Part shown: one piece after another, positions 1 through 11,792 of the stretch
Layout: every line of letters starts with the position of its first letter
How positions within the stretch are numbered: position 1 is the stretch's first letter
NCBI GenBank assembly: GCA_965649825.1
Contig: OZ287703.1
Location: forward strand, 744,001-808,000
Source of the DNA: Penicillus capitatus
Taxonomy: Eukaryota > Chlorophyta
Direction: 5' to 3'
DNA length: 64,000 nt
Translations under genes and position numbers: made by a program
The notes under the pieces: generated by a model
Databases searched by the model: none
Told to the model about the DNA's origin: nothing
The model's input: the letters and a program-made list of their open reading frames with translations, nothing else

Positions 1-1413
1 GTTCACGGTAACGAAACCACGACGTTCCGGCAAGAAAAGACACCTGAATGACTTAGTGCGGACGAATGGCCGCAGAGGTGTTAGTAGGGTTATAATATCG
101 AAAGAGGTTGTCGAACATGAGAAGATGTCGCACATCTTCTCTATGAATAGACTCTTAGCAACAAAACCCGGTTCCGTGGAGGAAGGTCAAAACGAGACTC
201 GGGTTAAGATATTCATCTGCCCTGGTGGAACCTAGATGCCTGCTTATATACACTTTTTAATGAAATTCACCGCATGCGTTACTTTATTCGACCGAGTGCT
301 ACTAAGTTCAAGTTGTTCCGTGTACGAATCAGAATGAGTGCTATCATTTTCAGTCACTGAGCATGCGCGTCCTCTCTGATATGGCCTACAATTTCTATTC
401 GGTAGCCTTTGACAATAACGGCCTTATAAAAAACTAAGCAATGTTAGTTTCCATTAAAAGAAAAGTCGTCCAATTGTATGACATTTTCTATCTCCTCCAG
501 AGGCTGATTGTTGCCCACATTGGACACACTCCACGGTCAAGGTTGAATCTTCTACGATAAATTCTAGTAAAGTTTACGTAGAGCAATACATAACTAGATC
601 GGTAAGGCGCAAATGGATTGACATTCCTTTCATTCTTAAACAGTTCCTTCATCGACATTCGCAAAAAGAAACACAAAAAGGTATTCTAGGCCAATAAATG
701 TGATAGAAAGGTGACTGTTGTGTGACATGCGTTGTTGCAATGCATATCGTCCATGTCGGATTGCCGGCAGTGATGAAAGTTTGTGTTTAAGCAGACAGTT
801 GTCTAAGGCACGCAAATGTAGGCAGCGCCGACCAGTGTAGTCACCACAAACTGCACCCACCCAATAATCATTTTGCCACGACTGTACAGAGGTACAATAC
901 AGCGTCAGGTTTATATAAATGGACGGTTCGCTAAATGGTAACATTAGGCTCACAACAAGATTGACTGTTGTCAGTAATCGCGATGAAATAACCTCGAAAA
1001 AGAAAGTTTCTTAAAGGGCAAATGTACAAACAAACAGTTTCATGGTCCTTTTCACAGTAGTTGTCTCATCAATTCGTGGACCATTTTTTATTTTTATTTG
1101 CTTGCTTTTACAACTCCTTTTTGAGAAGATCAGGAGTGCGTCTGTACATAGGGGGAAGCAACCAGTGTTTAAAGGTCCAATCAAAGAGGCCAGGTAGGGA
1201 AGAATAAAATGAGAAGTCACGTGTTTCCACGCGACACACTGGGAAACCGAACGAACGGGCAAATGAGCAACACCATGCAATCCAGCTTGGCATACTGGGA
1301 CTTATGTTCGGCAAACAGCTTCTCGTGGAGCGCCTTTGAAACAAATACCTTCAGGTTCCTACTGGGAATCCAGTCTGACAGAGGTTGACCAAAGGCGTCG
1401 CGTTTTCTTCGGT
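1..1413. other. no supportable gene
   Basis: Only short overlapping ORFs on both strands, none with family resemblance, a signal peptide or a joinable exon chain. I see no tRNA or repeat here. The stretch is AT-richer than the GC-rich block that begins near 1430. Confidence 0.5.
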
Positions 1414-2780
1414 TCAATCCGTGGGGGGGGGTGCTAAGTGCGAGTCGAGGAGTTCAATGCTCGGGAGATTCCAACGGACAGCATTCTGTTCCACGATTGC
1501 TTCGATGGCTGCTTCAGCTTCAATGTCCGTGTCCACGTTCCCGATGACGACGGGGATCTTGTCTCTTGTGGGCGAGGTATGCGGATTGTTGACTTCAAAC
1601 GTGCTGAGGTCTTCCAGCTCCAGGTTCCATCTGGCATCCGTGCATTCCAGGGATCGGTCGAGGGCCTTTTCGAACGACTTGCGGTAGTCGTCGCGGATCT
1701 GGATAAAGAATCGGCCGCCCTGATCGGATCGGATGTCTTCGATGCATGCTTTGAGATTCTGGATCTTCAGTTTCCTTTCCAAGCTGATTCCGAGTTGTCG
1801 GAACGATGGGCGGTCGCCCTTCAGGGAAACTGGGCAGAGGTGAAAGCTGCGCTCGTCACAGCGGATCTGGGCCTTGATCTCTTGCGTGTGTCTGCGGATC
1901 GCTCTCGTCTGTTCTGTTCGCTGCCTTTGGGCGGGCGTCCGGGCCGTATCGCGGTACGATCGTGTTGCTTGCGGGGTTGGCTGCTCCTCTCGGCCTACTC
2001 TGTTGTGAGCTGCTTTCAGCGGCACTTGGGAGGCTCGACAGTTCTGGTACATGTCACTCATAAGCTGGAAGACGGGGACCAGACCATGCAGATGCGAGTG
2101 TGCGCAGTCCGCGATTTCCTTCAAGTGCTGGTGTTGTTCTCTGGAGAATGTCATTCCTTGTTCGATGCTGCCTAGGAATTCCATGGTATCTCCCAGGGCA
2201 CTGAGTGCCTTCGAGATCCCCTCTATGCTGAGTTTCATCCATGCTCGGAAGGAGTGCTTGTCCGTCGGCTGATCCGCAGAGTCTCGTGGGACGGGGTGGG
2301 GGGTTGCTCTGGGTATTCGTGCGCTGCTGCGGGTCTCGGCTGCTTCGGCGGTGTCGAGGCGGACATCTCTCTGAAGTCCTTGAGGAAGGCGGCGAGTGCG
2401 TTGAGTATCTTCTTCTTCGACCAGGACGGGTCACGCTGGTTTCCTGGGACAGCGGCGTCGAACACGCCTTTCAGGGAGATGGGAGTCAGCGAGGCGAGTC
2501 GGTGTTCGTGCTGGCAGAGAATATTCCAGAATTCGGAAGTGCACGCCGCGCGGGTGTACAGGTGTCTCTCCAGGTTCCCGTCGTCGGGTGGTTCGCCCGG
2601 TTCTGGTGAGGAGCGCTGCGCAGCCGCCGTGCGCCCTGGGTCAGGGGCGGCGTCAGGTCCCCCGGACTGAGAGCCTAAAGGCTTCATCGTTCGTTGTCGC
2701 GCGTTTGGACACCGTCGTTCGGCAAGGGTTTTAAACGTTGGAACGAACGTGTCGTACGAGAAAATGTATTCGTGGACCAT
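1414..2780 (-). CDS. hypothetical GC-rich protein, two overlapping frames
   Basis: Two minus-strand ORFs overlap. The upstream one (2780-2235, 181 residues) is Pro/Arg/Glu-rich. The downstream one (2238-1414, 274 residues) is helical and rich in charged residues, with a tail containing APPPTD. The downstream frame stays open well upstream of its first Met, across a run of C residues on the coding strand near 2297-2303, so the two look like one protein of about 430-450 residues split by a frameshift at that run. No short GT-AG intron joins them cleanly. The block is visibly richer in G and C than its flanks. I recognise no family. The layout (disordered N-terminus, helical middle, no catalytic motif) would fit a Gag-like or LINE ORF1-like protein, but no reverse transcriptase, integrase or terminal repeat is nearby. 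It could equally be a host gene with a sequencing or real frameshift. Confidence 0.4.
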
Positions 2781-3412
2781 CGAACCTATTTTCCGAAAAC
2801 TGTGTACAAGCGTCTAACGCCATCGTTGCCCGTAACACAACGCGGAAGATTTGCTAGAATAGGACTTCGATGACGGTCGCGAATTGCAAGAAGGGTTCAG
2901 TGTGGCGGATATTCCGATTTTTAAAATAACGGCAAAACGCGTTGAACGTGAGTTCAACATGAGTTAAAGACAACTAAGTGCAAGTAGTAGATCTCATGCA
3001 CAAATCCGCGGTAAAATATTCGTTGTTAAAGATTCTATAAGCCGAGCTCGCTAATTTGTTGAAATCTACGCACTTGAGAACTCTAATCGTAACGTTGTGT
3101 CACATCAATTCACCTCAGCTCGGCACGATACATTTGTAAACGTGAAAGGGAGAATCCTCGTTCGAGTCCCAACTATGGAAAGATTTAAACTCCTTGGATA
3201 GCGATGCAAAGGCAAATGGTTTGCAGCCCTCTCCATCTCTTCTGGCTTGGGACAGAACGATATCCTCCTCGATAAACATGTGAAGCTCCTATTCTATTCT
3301 CACGTTGCCTTGCTTGGTCGTAAACCAAACGCAACAAAATCCACCTTAGTTTGATGGCAAAGGACGAAGAACGCGGTTGAGGGACATTTCGAGCAAAGAC
3401 ACAAAAACGCAT
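2781..3412. other. intergenic, possible 3' part of the next gene
   Basis: A 75-residue open frame on the minus strand (3412-3185) directly follows the stop at 3413 of the coiled-coil gene and could be a further exon. I found no joining intron I trust. Nothing else is recognisable. Confidence 0.3.
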
Positions 3413-4754
3413 CTAAACGTGCGGCAGTGCTCTACAGCTACCATAACGTTCGAGGTTTTTAGTAATGTCAAGGAATTTATCTACGATGTTGCGCAGCGCT
3501 TTGCTGCAAGGTTTATCCACCACATCAAGAGACTGTTGCAAGGAACGCAACTGCCGATGGTAGAAAGCAATTTTCTCAAAATCCAGGACTCGACCATAAG
3601 GTGTCAGCTGTTGGTAACGTCGTCTCAGAGTTTGCACCGATTTCTGATGCCGCGCCTAGAACGAACATCAGCAATTTCTTGACAGACAAATCTGCATACC
3701 TGTGCTTCCCGACGCCGCTCTTTCTGAATGTTTTGGTAGATCGCATGTACGTCGTGCATGAGTTGCTTATACGCATACTTCTTCTTCTCACCATCCTGAT
3801 CCATGTATCTTCTTCGAAAGGTGTCGAAAACATGGACAACCGCATTTGGCATACTATCCAGACAGCGACTCCAATCTTCAATACTCTATACAAACTGAAT
3901 GATGACGCGTGAAAAAATGACGACCGCTACGCAAAAGCCTTCGGACTCGACGGAAGAACAACGGCTGTTCTGCGCGTTCTCTAGCGTCCGTTTCAATGCC
4001 GCGTTCTCTTCGAGAATTGACGAAAGGTGAGCTAGCTGTCGTTTCGACTCTCGAAGACTCTCTGCCAAAAACCACATCGGCGAGAGAGTAACTCTTATCT
4101 AGCAGAGCCACCCACTTTTTAATTCTTGAATGCGCTTCGCATCGTCGAGCAAACGTTTTTGCGCATCGTTCTTGGCGTTATGGAGTTCGGTTTGATATTG
4201 CGCGGAACTCTTTGCCAATTCAGCGTTCTCCTTTCGCATCGCCTCGAAACGGCATTCCCTGTCAAGTGCACATGATTTAGATATTCGCCGATGTCGACAT
4301 GTGAAGACTACCAATGATTCATCCACCGTTCCCTCTCCTCGTGACATCGGCGCAACGCTGTGTCTTTCCTCGCCACCTGGACGACGTCCTCTTTTCGCAG
4401 AAGCTCCCACACAAATGCCGATCGAAAAAACCGTTTGTCGCAGACAATCTTGGATACGGCTCTGTTCCCTGTCTCTATTTTTCAGCTTCGCGATTTTGCG
4501 TTGTCCATCCTTGTGCTTTCCGAGATACAATTGGCGATCTTCTTTGAGAATTCTAAGCGGTTCGCCTCGTTTAAGGAAACAGATGCAGCTGCTTGTGACT
4601 GAATGCGTCGCTGTGACTTCTCTTTCTTCTTCTCAGCGGCACGTTTTGCTGCGGTGAGGTCGGCCTTGGTCTGCTCGAGCACGACATGACTAAACCGCAG
4701 ACGATCTGTCAACTCCTGTGCAATATCCGAAACGTGCATTCCCTCCCGTTCCAT
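3413..4754 (-). CDS. coiled-coil protein, about seven exons
   Basis: Unrecognised protein dominated by heptad-like charged helices. The ATG at 4754 opens a helix that runs into a Lys/Glu-rich stretch. Joins supported by frame and splice sites: an intron of about 48 nt near 4554-4601 leading to the segment KEDRQLYLGKHKDGQRK; one near 4265-4317 leading to FEAMRKENAELAK; about 54 nt near 4061-4113, after IQEL, leading to ESLRESKRQLAHLSS; and about 44 nt near 3658-3701, after KERRREAQ, leading to SVQTLRRRYQQL. Two further introns lie near 4370-4440 and 3900-3970 with less certain ends. The last exon includes LQQSLDVVDKPCSKALRNI. No signal peptide or membrane segment. It is divergently transcribed from the thioredoxin-like gene with about 180 bp between starts. 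A structural (centrosomal, ciliary or tethering) role would be only a guess from composition. Confidence 0.65.
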
Positions 4755-4934
4755 TGTCGCGCCTCGATACGAACGTATTCGAAGAAACGACCCTTACGCG
4801 AGGTTCGTCATTTTCGAGATCTTGCTTCGCGTCAGTATGTCGCCAGCAGCATTGCGAACGCGACGATCTATGTACAAACGTCACCATCACGTGCCTCTAT
4901 TGGCGTTTGTGTTTTTGTCAAGTTGACGTCAGCC

Positions 4935-5699
4935 ATGATGTTTGGGCAGCACCAGCGGGTCAATATCTCCTTCCTGCCCCGCACGCTTCGTAGTCTTAAA
5001 CCGCCGCAACCGACAGTTCGATTCCTTCGGCCGTCGCTTACACTCTGACCTGTCCTTCCTGACATAGAGGCCTCGAAGGGGAAATACGTTCAGGACCGCT
5101 TCTCTCAGAATTGACAGACGCCGGCACTTTGAACATGCCCTTCAAAGACAGAATGCAGAAGAGCAGCGCATCCAGACTCTCTTAAAATCGACCAATCGCG
5201 GTGTCATCGAAATCCGATCACTGGATCAGCTCGATACCGTGATCGATCGATACGAGAGTGCTCTGATCGTCCTGTTTCTTTACTCAAGAGTACACCTGTC
5301 TCTGCTGACCTTCCTCACTCTTCTGCTGTAGTCCTGCGGCAGCTGCAAGACCGTGTTGAATCATTACCGTGGTCTTTGCACAGAGGTAAGATCTGTTCAC
5401 CATCCGGTTCCCAAGTCATCTCTCTGCAGCATGGACAGGCCAGTGCACGCGTTGTCTTCCTCAAGCACGATGTGTACGACGATTTCGATCACCTCACCGA
5501 TATCACCCGAATGTACAACGTCCATGCCGTTCCTGCTTTTCTTTTTCTCTCGGGTGGCGCTCTGATGCAAAAACTGCACTTTCGCGATTCCCGTCTTGCT
5601 GCCGGCAATCTGCCCAGACAACTTGTCCAAGACCGACAGCATCTCGGCGACGCCATCCGTCGTCACCTATTCAAACTGGCACCCTCGGCATCGCACTGA
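4935..5699 (+). CDS. atypical thioredoxin (ACHT/TRX-like)
   Basis: Four exons (4935-5015, 5068-5289, 5332-5385, 5430-5699) give a 208-residue protein. Introns are 52, 42 and 44 nt and all joins keep frame. The first ~70 residues are basic, then glutamine/arginine-rich, compatible with a targeting extension plus linker. The thioredoxin fold follows: VIEIRSLDQLD (first strand and helix), the redox motif SCGSCK near residues 102-107, then FLKHDVYDD and MYNVHAVPAFLFLSGG with the cis-proline of the fold. The second Cys of the motif and the VPAF segment are intact, so a redox-active dithiol is expected. The spacing and the CGSC core resemble atypical Cys/His-rich thioredoxins of chloroplasts, which oxidise or reduce plastid enzymes; cytosolic thioredoxin-like proteins are the alternative. 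The ATG-ATG at 4935 was chosen because it gives an uninterrupted first exon; expression may be co-ordinated with the divergent coiled-coil gene. Confidence 0.82.
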
Positions 5700-5779
5700 G
5701 AACCCACCCTGTGCTGCTCTCTGTTCGAACGGACAGCAATATTGCACTTAAAGAATTCTCTTTAAACGATCAGACGTCT

Positions 5780-6272
5780 CTAGTGTTTTTCAGAAACGGG
5801 AAGATTCGCATCTTTCGCTTGAAACAGCAGCGTACGTGCACGAGAGACATCCTTCTGTTGGACACCGAGGTTAAAATCGATCATATCCACCACCTGTTGC
5901 CAGTCACTTCCTTGGGGACTCTTTTTCAGTTCCTGTGCCTTTGCTTCGTCTTCCCGATTCACTTTCTTCGTCTTTTCGATACGCTCCTGGCGCTCCTAAC
6001 AGAGAAAAGACAGGGCGCATTTCGTGCCTCTCTTGGACAGAGTGTGGCCTTACGGCATGGAAAGCGGCAATGTATTCTTTGGCTTTGTCCATCAGCACCT
6101 GCTTCTCGGTTTTCTCTTCCTCCTCCTTCTTGTCCAGCATTTCTCGGTTTTCGCGAAACCAGACGGTCCGCGGACTGTCTGGCTTAGGCGGCGATTCGTA
6201 ATCCTCGACTGCTCCATCGAAAGCGACTGGAGGCACTTCGCCTTCGAACTCGCCTCCGTTTCCGTTATCCAT
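5780..6272 (-). CDS. CLC: clathrin light chain
   Basis: Two exons (6272-6054 and 5995-5780) with a 58-nt GT-AG intron encode 144 residues. The acidic N-terminus is followed by a long Glu/Lys helix (REMLDKKEEEEKTEKQ ... ERQERIEKTKK), the heavy-chain-binding coiled coil. The C-terminus has the family signature WQQVVDMIDFN and QQKDVSRARTLL, equivalent to the conserved W-x2-V-x-IDF and KD-x-SRMR blocks of clathrin light chains. The protein is short for the family but complete. It would bind the clathrin triskelion hub and regulate coat assembly in vesicle traffic. The start at 6272 is the first ATG of the conserved frame; an upstream in-frame extension to 6383 has no family support. It converges on the thioredoxin-like gene with 80 bp between stops. 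Confidence 0.88.
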
Positions 6273-6612
6273 CGACGACGATGCAGAGTGCGTAACGAGA
6301 GAAAGGGTGGCAAGCTTGATGGGGAAAATCTTGTCTCCGAAAATTACATCGATCATACCCAGATGATGACCCCTTCCTTGCACAGATCTCTTCGTTCACG
6401 AAATGGATTCTCCGTGAAGAAGATTCCCATTGCCATTCCCCTCTTAAATACAGGAATCCTGAAGCAGCGCATCCATGTCTGCCACAGAGCAAGGGATTCC
6501 AGTGCTACGCAATCAATGTTCATTTGTTGTGGTTGGTCTCCGTCGTCGTCATCGCCGTCGTCATATCACCAGACACAAAAATGAGTATAGGAGGTATCCA
6601 GTTGTACGATCT

Positions 6613-9600
6613 CTATCGCTGCTGCCCGGCAGTGTTGGAAGAGTGATTGTTGTTGTTACTGTGGCCGTTGTTGCAGTGACTGCCTCTTCCATTCTGTTTC
6701 TTTCCATTCTCCGTACGGACATTGTGCCGACCTCGACCCCTGCGACCCTTGCCACGTCCTCTTCCCCGACGATCGTAGTTTCCGCCATTCTTGGATGTCT
6801 CACATCCACCGTTCTCCCAATACGTTGTCTTGGGAAACTCGCGGACATTCATGCGACGTTCATTGGTAGGAGGACGTCGAGAGCGACGGGGCACAGAGCT
6901 TTCTGTAGGTGCCGGATTCTCTGAACGGTTAAAAGTCGTCACGGCGTTTGTTGTCTCCATAGGAGATGTCTTGGGTGTACGAACATCACGGAACGGTGTG
7001 TCTTCCTGGAACATTCCCACCGAACGTGCGTTTGCCCAGCGATCGATCGTCACGGGATGAGATGTCAGCAACGGCTGGACATTTGGATAATGGCCTCCAC
7101 TGAAACTCCGAGATAAATTTCCGACCATCAATGACTGCGATGGCTGTGTATGCGGCATAGGAATCTGCAAGGAATCTGCACTGAAATAACGAGCCAATCC
7201 TGACTTTGCGACAGTGCCGGTATAGAACTCCACCGTCCCATCGCGCTCTTTCAGGACCTCAAATCCAATGCGCTTGCCGATCTCAATCACCTGTTTGGCC
7301 ACCCATTCTGGACGCATAAAGTATCCTTTTGTTGGCACCCCGAAGGATTCAACCCCTCGGGTGCGAGAGTCCATCATAACCTTGACGAAATAGTCCTTGA
7401 TCGATGCCTGGACTTTCTCATTCAACGCCGCCAACTTGGCGACTGAGAGCTTTGGAACCTGAACACGACACATAGATGGTATGGTATGGTGTCCTAGAGA
7501 GAGCGTGGTGGGATACGTCGTCATAGGTCTGGATATGAGGTTGGACGCTGATGTACATTGTGTTTTCGCGCACTTCCATGCGCAAACCAAGCTCTTCGGC
7601 CCGTTCTTTGAGGCACGCCATCACGTCTGGTGGATAAATGCCTGATTGAAAATGCATCGATTTCTCACGCTTCATTCCTTTGATCCATAGCAGGCACCGT
7701 GTTACGTGATCTTCATCGTCAACAGAGTTTCTCGCAAAACGTCCGGGACCGAATCTATCACCACACCATCACACATCGATCGATGATCTCGCTTCCTAGA
7801 GAGAGTGGCACCTGTCAAAGAGCTCGGGCTTTGCAAGACGGCGATCGTCATAGTAAAGAGCATCCACTGCCATTCTGGCGTCATCATGTCGATAAGAACG
7901 TCGATGATAGTCACAATCGTCATCACTCTCGGATTCTTCAAAACTGTCAGCAACCCATCGACACATTGGCCGTGGTATGGATGGATCGTAGAGAGGTCAC
8001 ACCGTGCGCGTTTTCGGATGCGGATTTTCATAGCTCTTCTGCGTTTGTTGTTTGCGACGATTTCCAGGAACAAATGACGAGCAATGTCCCGTACTTGTTG
8101 CCGTACCCATGAGACGGGCACGACATACTCTGTTGGGTCAATTTCGATCTCCCCACGGAAACTGTCGGTGTCCTGAAGCTTCTCCATGGCATCGAACAGA
8201 TCCAGAAACACACGCTTCAGGATTTCGGCATTTCGTTCATACAGTCCATTCGAGAGGAGTGTATGATGTGACAGCCCTGCTTCTTCGTCACGACTCTCTT
8301 CCTCGGCGACTGTCGTCAATTCAGAGAGCAACCCGCGCGACACACAAGTGCTGCCAGCCGGCTCCAGTTTCAGAGAAACGTATCCATCTGTCGTCGTTAG
8401 ACTGACTTTCACACTCTCTTCCTTTCCAAATGCCGTCAGATCGAGTTCTTCGGATTTGCTCCTTCGTGGTGTTTGTTTCTTGGGAGGCAGTTTCAGAACA
8501 ATACAGTTCACTTTTACATATCCATCTGCCGTGACATCCATCTGCAGCTTGACGGAATCGCACGATGGAGATTGGACGCAGCGATGGATGTAAGATGTTT
8601 CGTAGCTCGTCCCGAGTTCTCCGTAGGAACTCGCACAGGTCTCTGTTCCATTCACATCTCCCCACAGATCCTCCTCCTCCTCCAAATCATCCTCCTCTTC
8701 TGGAGAGTACGATGCCAGCTTCGTCTCTTGACTTGCTGCACCGTGTTCTTCGATTTCCAGATGACCCACGACACCGAAATCTTCGCTCGGTGACCCAGCG
8801 ACCAACGGCAATTCTTTACGTTGTCCTGACAGTGCTCCGTTTTCTTCGAGCGTGATCGGACGCAAATCTGCAGGACGTTCAAGGTGCAGATCTCCATCGA
8901 CATATTTCCCCTTTAGTCCAGCTTCTAGTACACACCTTAATAGCCAATCCTTTGTCTCGTCGTCAAAGTAAGATGCACGGAATTTGTGATAACGAATTGT
9001 ACATCTCAAAAACTCGGCCAGGCGCTGCTTCATGACACACTGATAGGGTTCGACTACCAGGTTATGTGCTTTGCGCGCACGTAAAGTACTGTTGACAGCA
9101 TGTTCGACCATATCATCCTTGATGTTATCTGCTTTACTGATGATCACTTTCTTTTTGGGTCCTTTCCCTACGTACAGTTCACGATGCTTCTCGAGTGAAA
9201 ACGATTTGATTTTTATACCTTGAAAGAGTCCCAGACTGTCGATGGCATTCAAGACGAATTGCTTGAATTCCTTGGACCACCAGCTGTAACTGACTGCAAT
9301 GAATTTCTTATCAGAGGCCTTGAATTTATTCAGGTGCTCTATTAGGCACTCTTTGTGTAGCGGCATCAACGACTTTGGTCGCTGAATCGCGTATTCTGCT
9401 CCCTCCATAGCCTCGGGGAGCTGTGGGAGAGGCTCATACTGAAAGAGAAACGACCAGAGGACCATCCACTTCTCAGGTTGCAAGGCAGGAGGTGCATATA
9501 CAAATTCTTGTACTAAATTTACTGTTTCCTGAAGGGTCTTAACGATTCTCCACCAATCTTGAGTGGCCAATGTCCGTGCACAATTGTCCTTTGCTTCGAA

Positions 9601-10689
9601 GGGATCCTCAACAAACAGCTGATAACGCTTTAATGCTTTGGCATCCCAGGCAGAGAGTACAAATCCACTGTCCCAACAACTGCAAGTGGGTCGGGAATTG
9701 GATTTGCTAACTCCTTCTGCTGTGTAGTGGAGCAGTTGACTGTGGGTGGCAAACAACGAAAGTTCCAGGAAAAAAGCACAGAGCAGTTCACAGAGCGTTT
9801 CTGTATTCCTGGTCCCGTTCGTTTGTTCCATCCATTTTGCAGCCATGTGCCGGAAGGTACTGATTTCGTGGATCAGATCAACATGATCATCCTTTTGAGA
9901 TTCACAGACCACATCCCTCAATCCCGGAAAGAGTTCCCGAAAGGGAGGGATCAGCGGTGGCGATCGAGCTTGAGCAAAAGAGACGACCAAAAGTGTCAAA
10001 CAGTAAGAATTGAAAGATCCATTCGCTGGGTCATTGATACGATTCGCCTTAGCCCATTTCTTAACAATCACTACCAGATCTCGCACTCTTGTATCCATTC
10101 GGAGCACCTCCGCCAGCAACATACTCTTGAAAACACCCGTCGTGTTGCCGATGGATAAATCGCAATGAATGCCGGTGTGCGGTTCCACGAATTTGCTGAC
10201 GGGCACTTTGGCATGCCGGATGAGCTGTGTATGCTTCGAATGGCGAAAATGCTGGCCACGTCTCAAGACTTCGTGAATCTCGCCCAGTAGATCGGCCTTG
10301 AACCCCCGTGCCGCATCCGACAGTTTTCCAGTCGGACTGATGGTTCGGTCCCTTACGGCACCTTCCAGAGAGATGTCTAAGTCACCGTCTCGGTTGCTGA
10401 TACCCATCACCGACGAGCCAAATGGCAACAGCTTGACATCTTTGACCCGTTTAAGGAAACGCGTTCCCGGTGACTTGCCTGTCTGGGCTTCCGTTATCCA
10501 GCTTTGAAGCCGAGCGACGAGAGTGCTGCGCTCTCGTAACTGATGCTCCTCGGCCAAATCACGTACAAGGGATTTCAATGAACGCGAGTAGGTTTCGCGA
10601 CCCGGACAGGAACAAAAAACAGAAGAGAGCTCGTCCGTCGATTTGTGGCAGAGTCGATGAAGGGTTTCGTCCTTTGGCGTCTGGTACAT
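6613..10689 (-). CDS. terminal nucleotidyltransferase (Cid1/TUTase-like), 1300 residues
   Basis: Four exons (10689-8003, 7943-7812, 7754-7517, 7458-6613) separated by 59-, 57- and 58-nt introns; the sum is exactly 1301 codons. The N-terminal catalytic domain has the nucleotidyltransferase helix LLPFGSSVMG (Gly91) with the DxD pair in GDLDIS (Asp103, Asp105) and the third carboxylate in HCDLSIGN (Asp177). A PAP-associated domain follows, with VVIVKKWAKANRIND and VEDPFEAKDNCART. This is the layout of non-canonical poly(A)/poly(U) polymerases, which add nucleotides to RNA 3' ends. The long C-terminal extension carries an acidic stretch near residue 700, weakly similar helix-strand modules near residues 860, 980 and 1071, and a Gly-Arg-rich then Asn/His-rich tail typical of RNA-binding segments. 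A shorter paralogue lies at 57048. The ATG at 10689 starts the single long first exon. Confidence 0.87.
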
Positions 10690-11792
10690 GATGCTCCCAC
10701 GCTATGAAATGCGATGCAACGCTCAACACGACCGACTGGATAGCGTGCATTCATTGAATAATCCATTGAATCATGAACTTCGATACTCGATAATGAACAC
10801 ATTGAGGACATTGACTGAACGCACGCACGCACGCCCATGCAGAAGAGTACATCACAAAAGGGGACACACACAAAATGCAGAACACTGGCACGGTGTCATC
10901 TGGTAAGAGTGCTTGGCGTGTGTCTGCCGAAGAGGCATGCGATGATCGTCGCTTGATGTATCGAGTGCTTCTGTGCGACGGATCTCCGCTGGGCTCGTGC
11001 ATCATCATCTGCCTTGCGCTTTCTGCGATTCTACCTCAGGCAGAAGACACGTGCCAGCTGAAAATTGGCGTTGATCATGCCAGGTGTCCATCTTCGTTGT
11101 CTCATGAGGGCGTCATCATGCTTTGTCGGCGAATTTAGCTTCTGGACGTTCACTGAATGTGGAATCTTTGGGTATGAAGCGGCAGCTTGTTTCCGGACGT
11201 TTTCTTTTTGACCGAAAGACACCATTACTGCATCGTAATGCATTTCGTGATCACAAAACGATCATCTCGATGCCTTAGACTGTGCAAAGATCGACAGTCC
11301 ATGTGCAACATCTCTCTTCTTCGACTATTCCGTCATCAATCGAGGCCATTTTTGCGAACTGCAAAAGTCAAGGCTGAGTAGGAAAAAGAGTGACATGAAA
11401 GAGTATCGAACAAGCTGTCGTCGTCGGCCTGCCCAAAAACACATCTCGTTTTTACGCTGTGTCTGTTATTCACTTTCTAGACTACCAGAGACTGTGGTGC
11501 GCCATAAACGACACCTCACACTTTCGAATAGCTATCAATCGCCCGCAGGGATTAGCGACCAAAAGTTTTTCTTTTTGTTCCGTTTTGAACCTTGTCACGT
11601 CAGTCGCTGTCTTCCGGCAACAACAGAATTGAAACTCAGCTGGGAACACCGAAGGATTTGCCTAAGTGGAAGGAGGCAAATATGTGGAGACTGACATCCA
11701 ATCGCTTAAAGCAATCAAAAAACAAGGATCAATTTCTTAGCGTTCCGTCGTGTAGGTGTTGACACTTTCAGCACTCTTGGATCACTGGAACC
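10690..11792. other. intergenic, no supportable gene
   Basis: Short ORFs on both strands without domain or exon-chain support. Contains a short GCAC-type repeat near 10820. It holds the upstream region of the nucleotidyltransferase gene and the 3' flank of the dehydrogenase gene. Confidence 0.5.

Noticed and set aside
1438-2175. A 245-residue plus-strand ORF
   Set aside because: It lies opposite a longer minus-strand frame with more protein-like composition and has no motifs. I kept the minus strand, with low confidence.
6475-6924. A valine/serine-rich plus-strand ORF with apparent membrane segments
   Set aside because: Antisense of the Gly-Arg/Asn-rich tail of the nucleotidyltransferase.
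7702-7951. Hydrophobic C-terminus of the 995-residue nucleotidyltransferase frame, which looked like a membrane tail
   Set aside because: It comes from reading through introns. Splicing at 8003/7943 and 7812/7754 gives an acidic hydrophilic segment that continues into the downstream frame.
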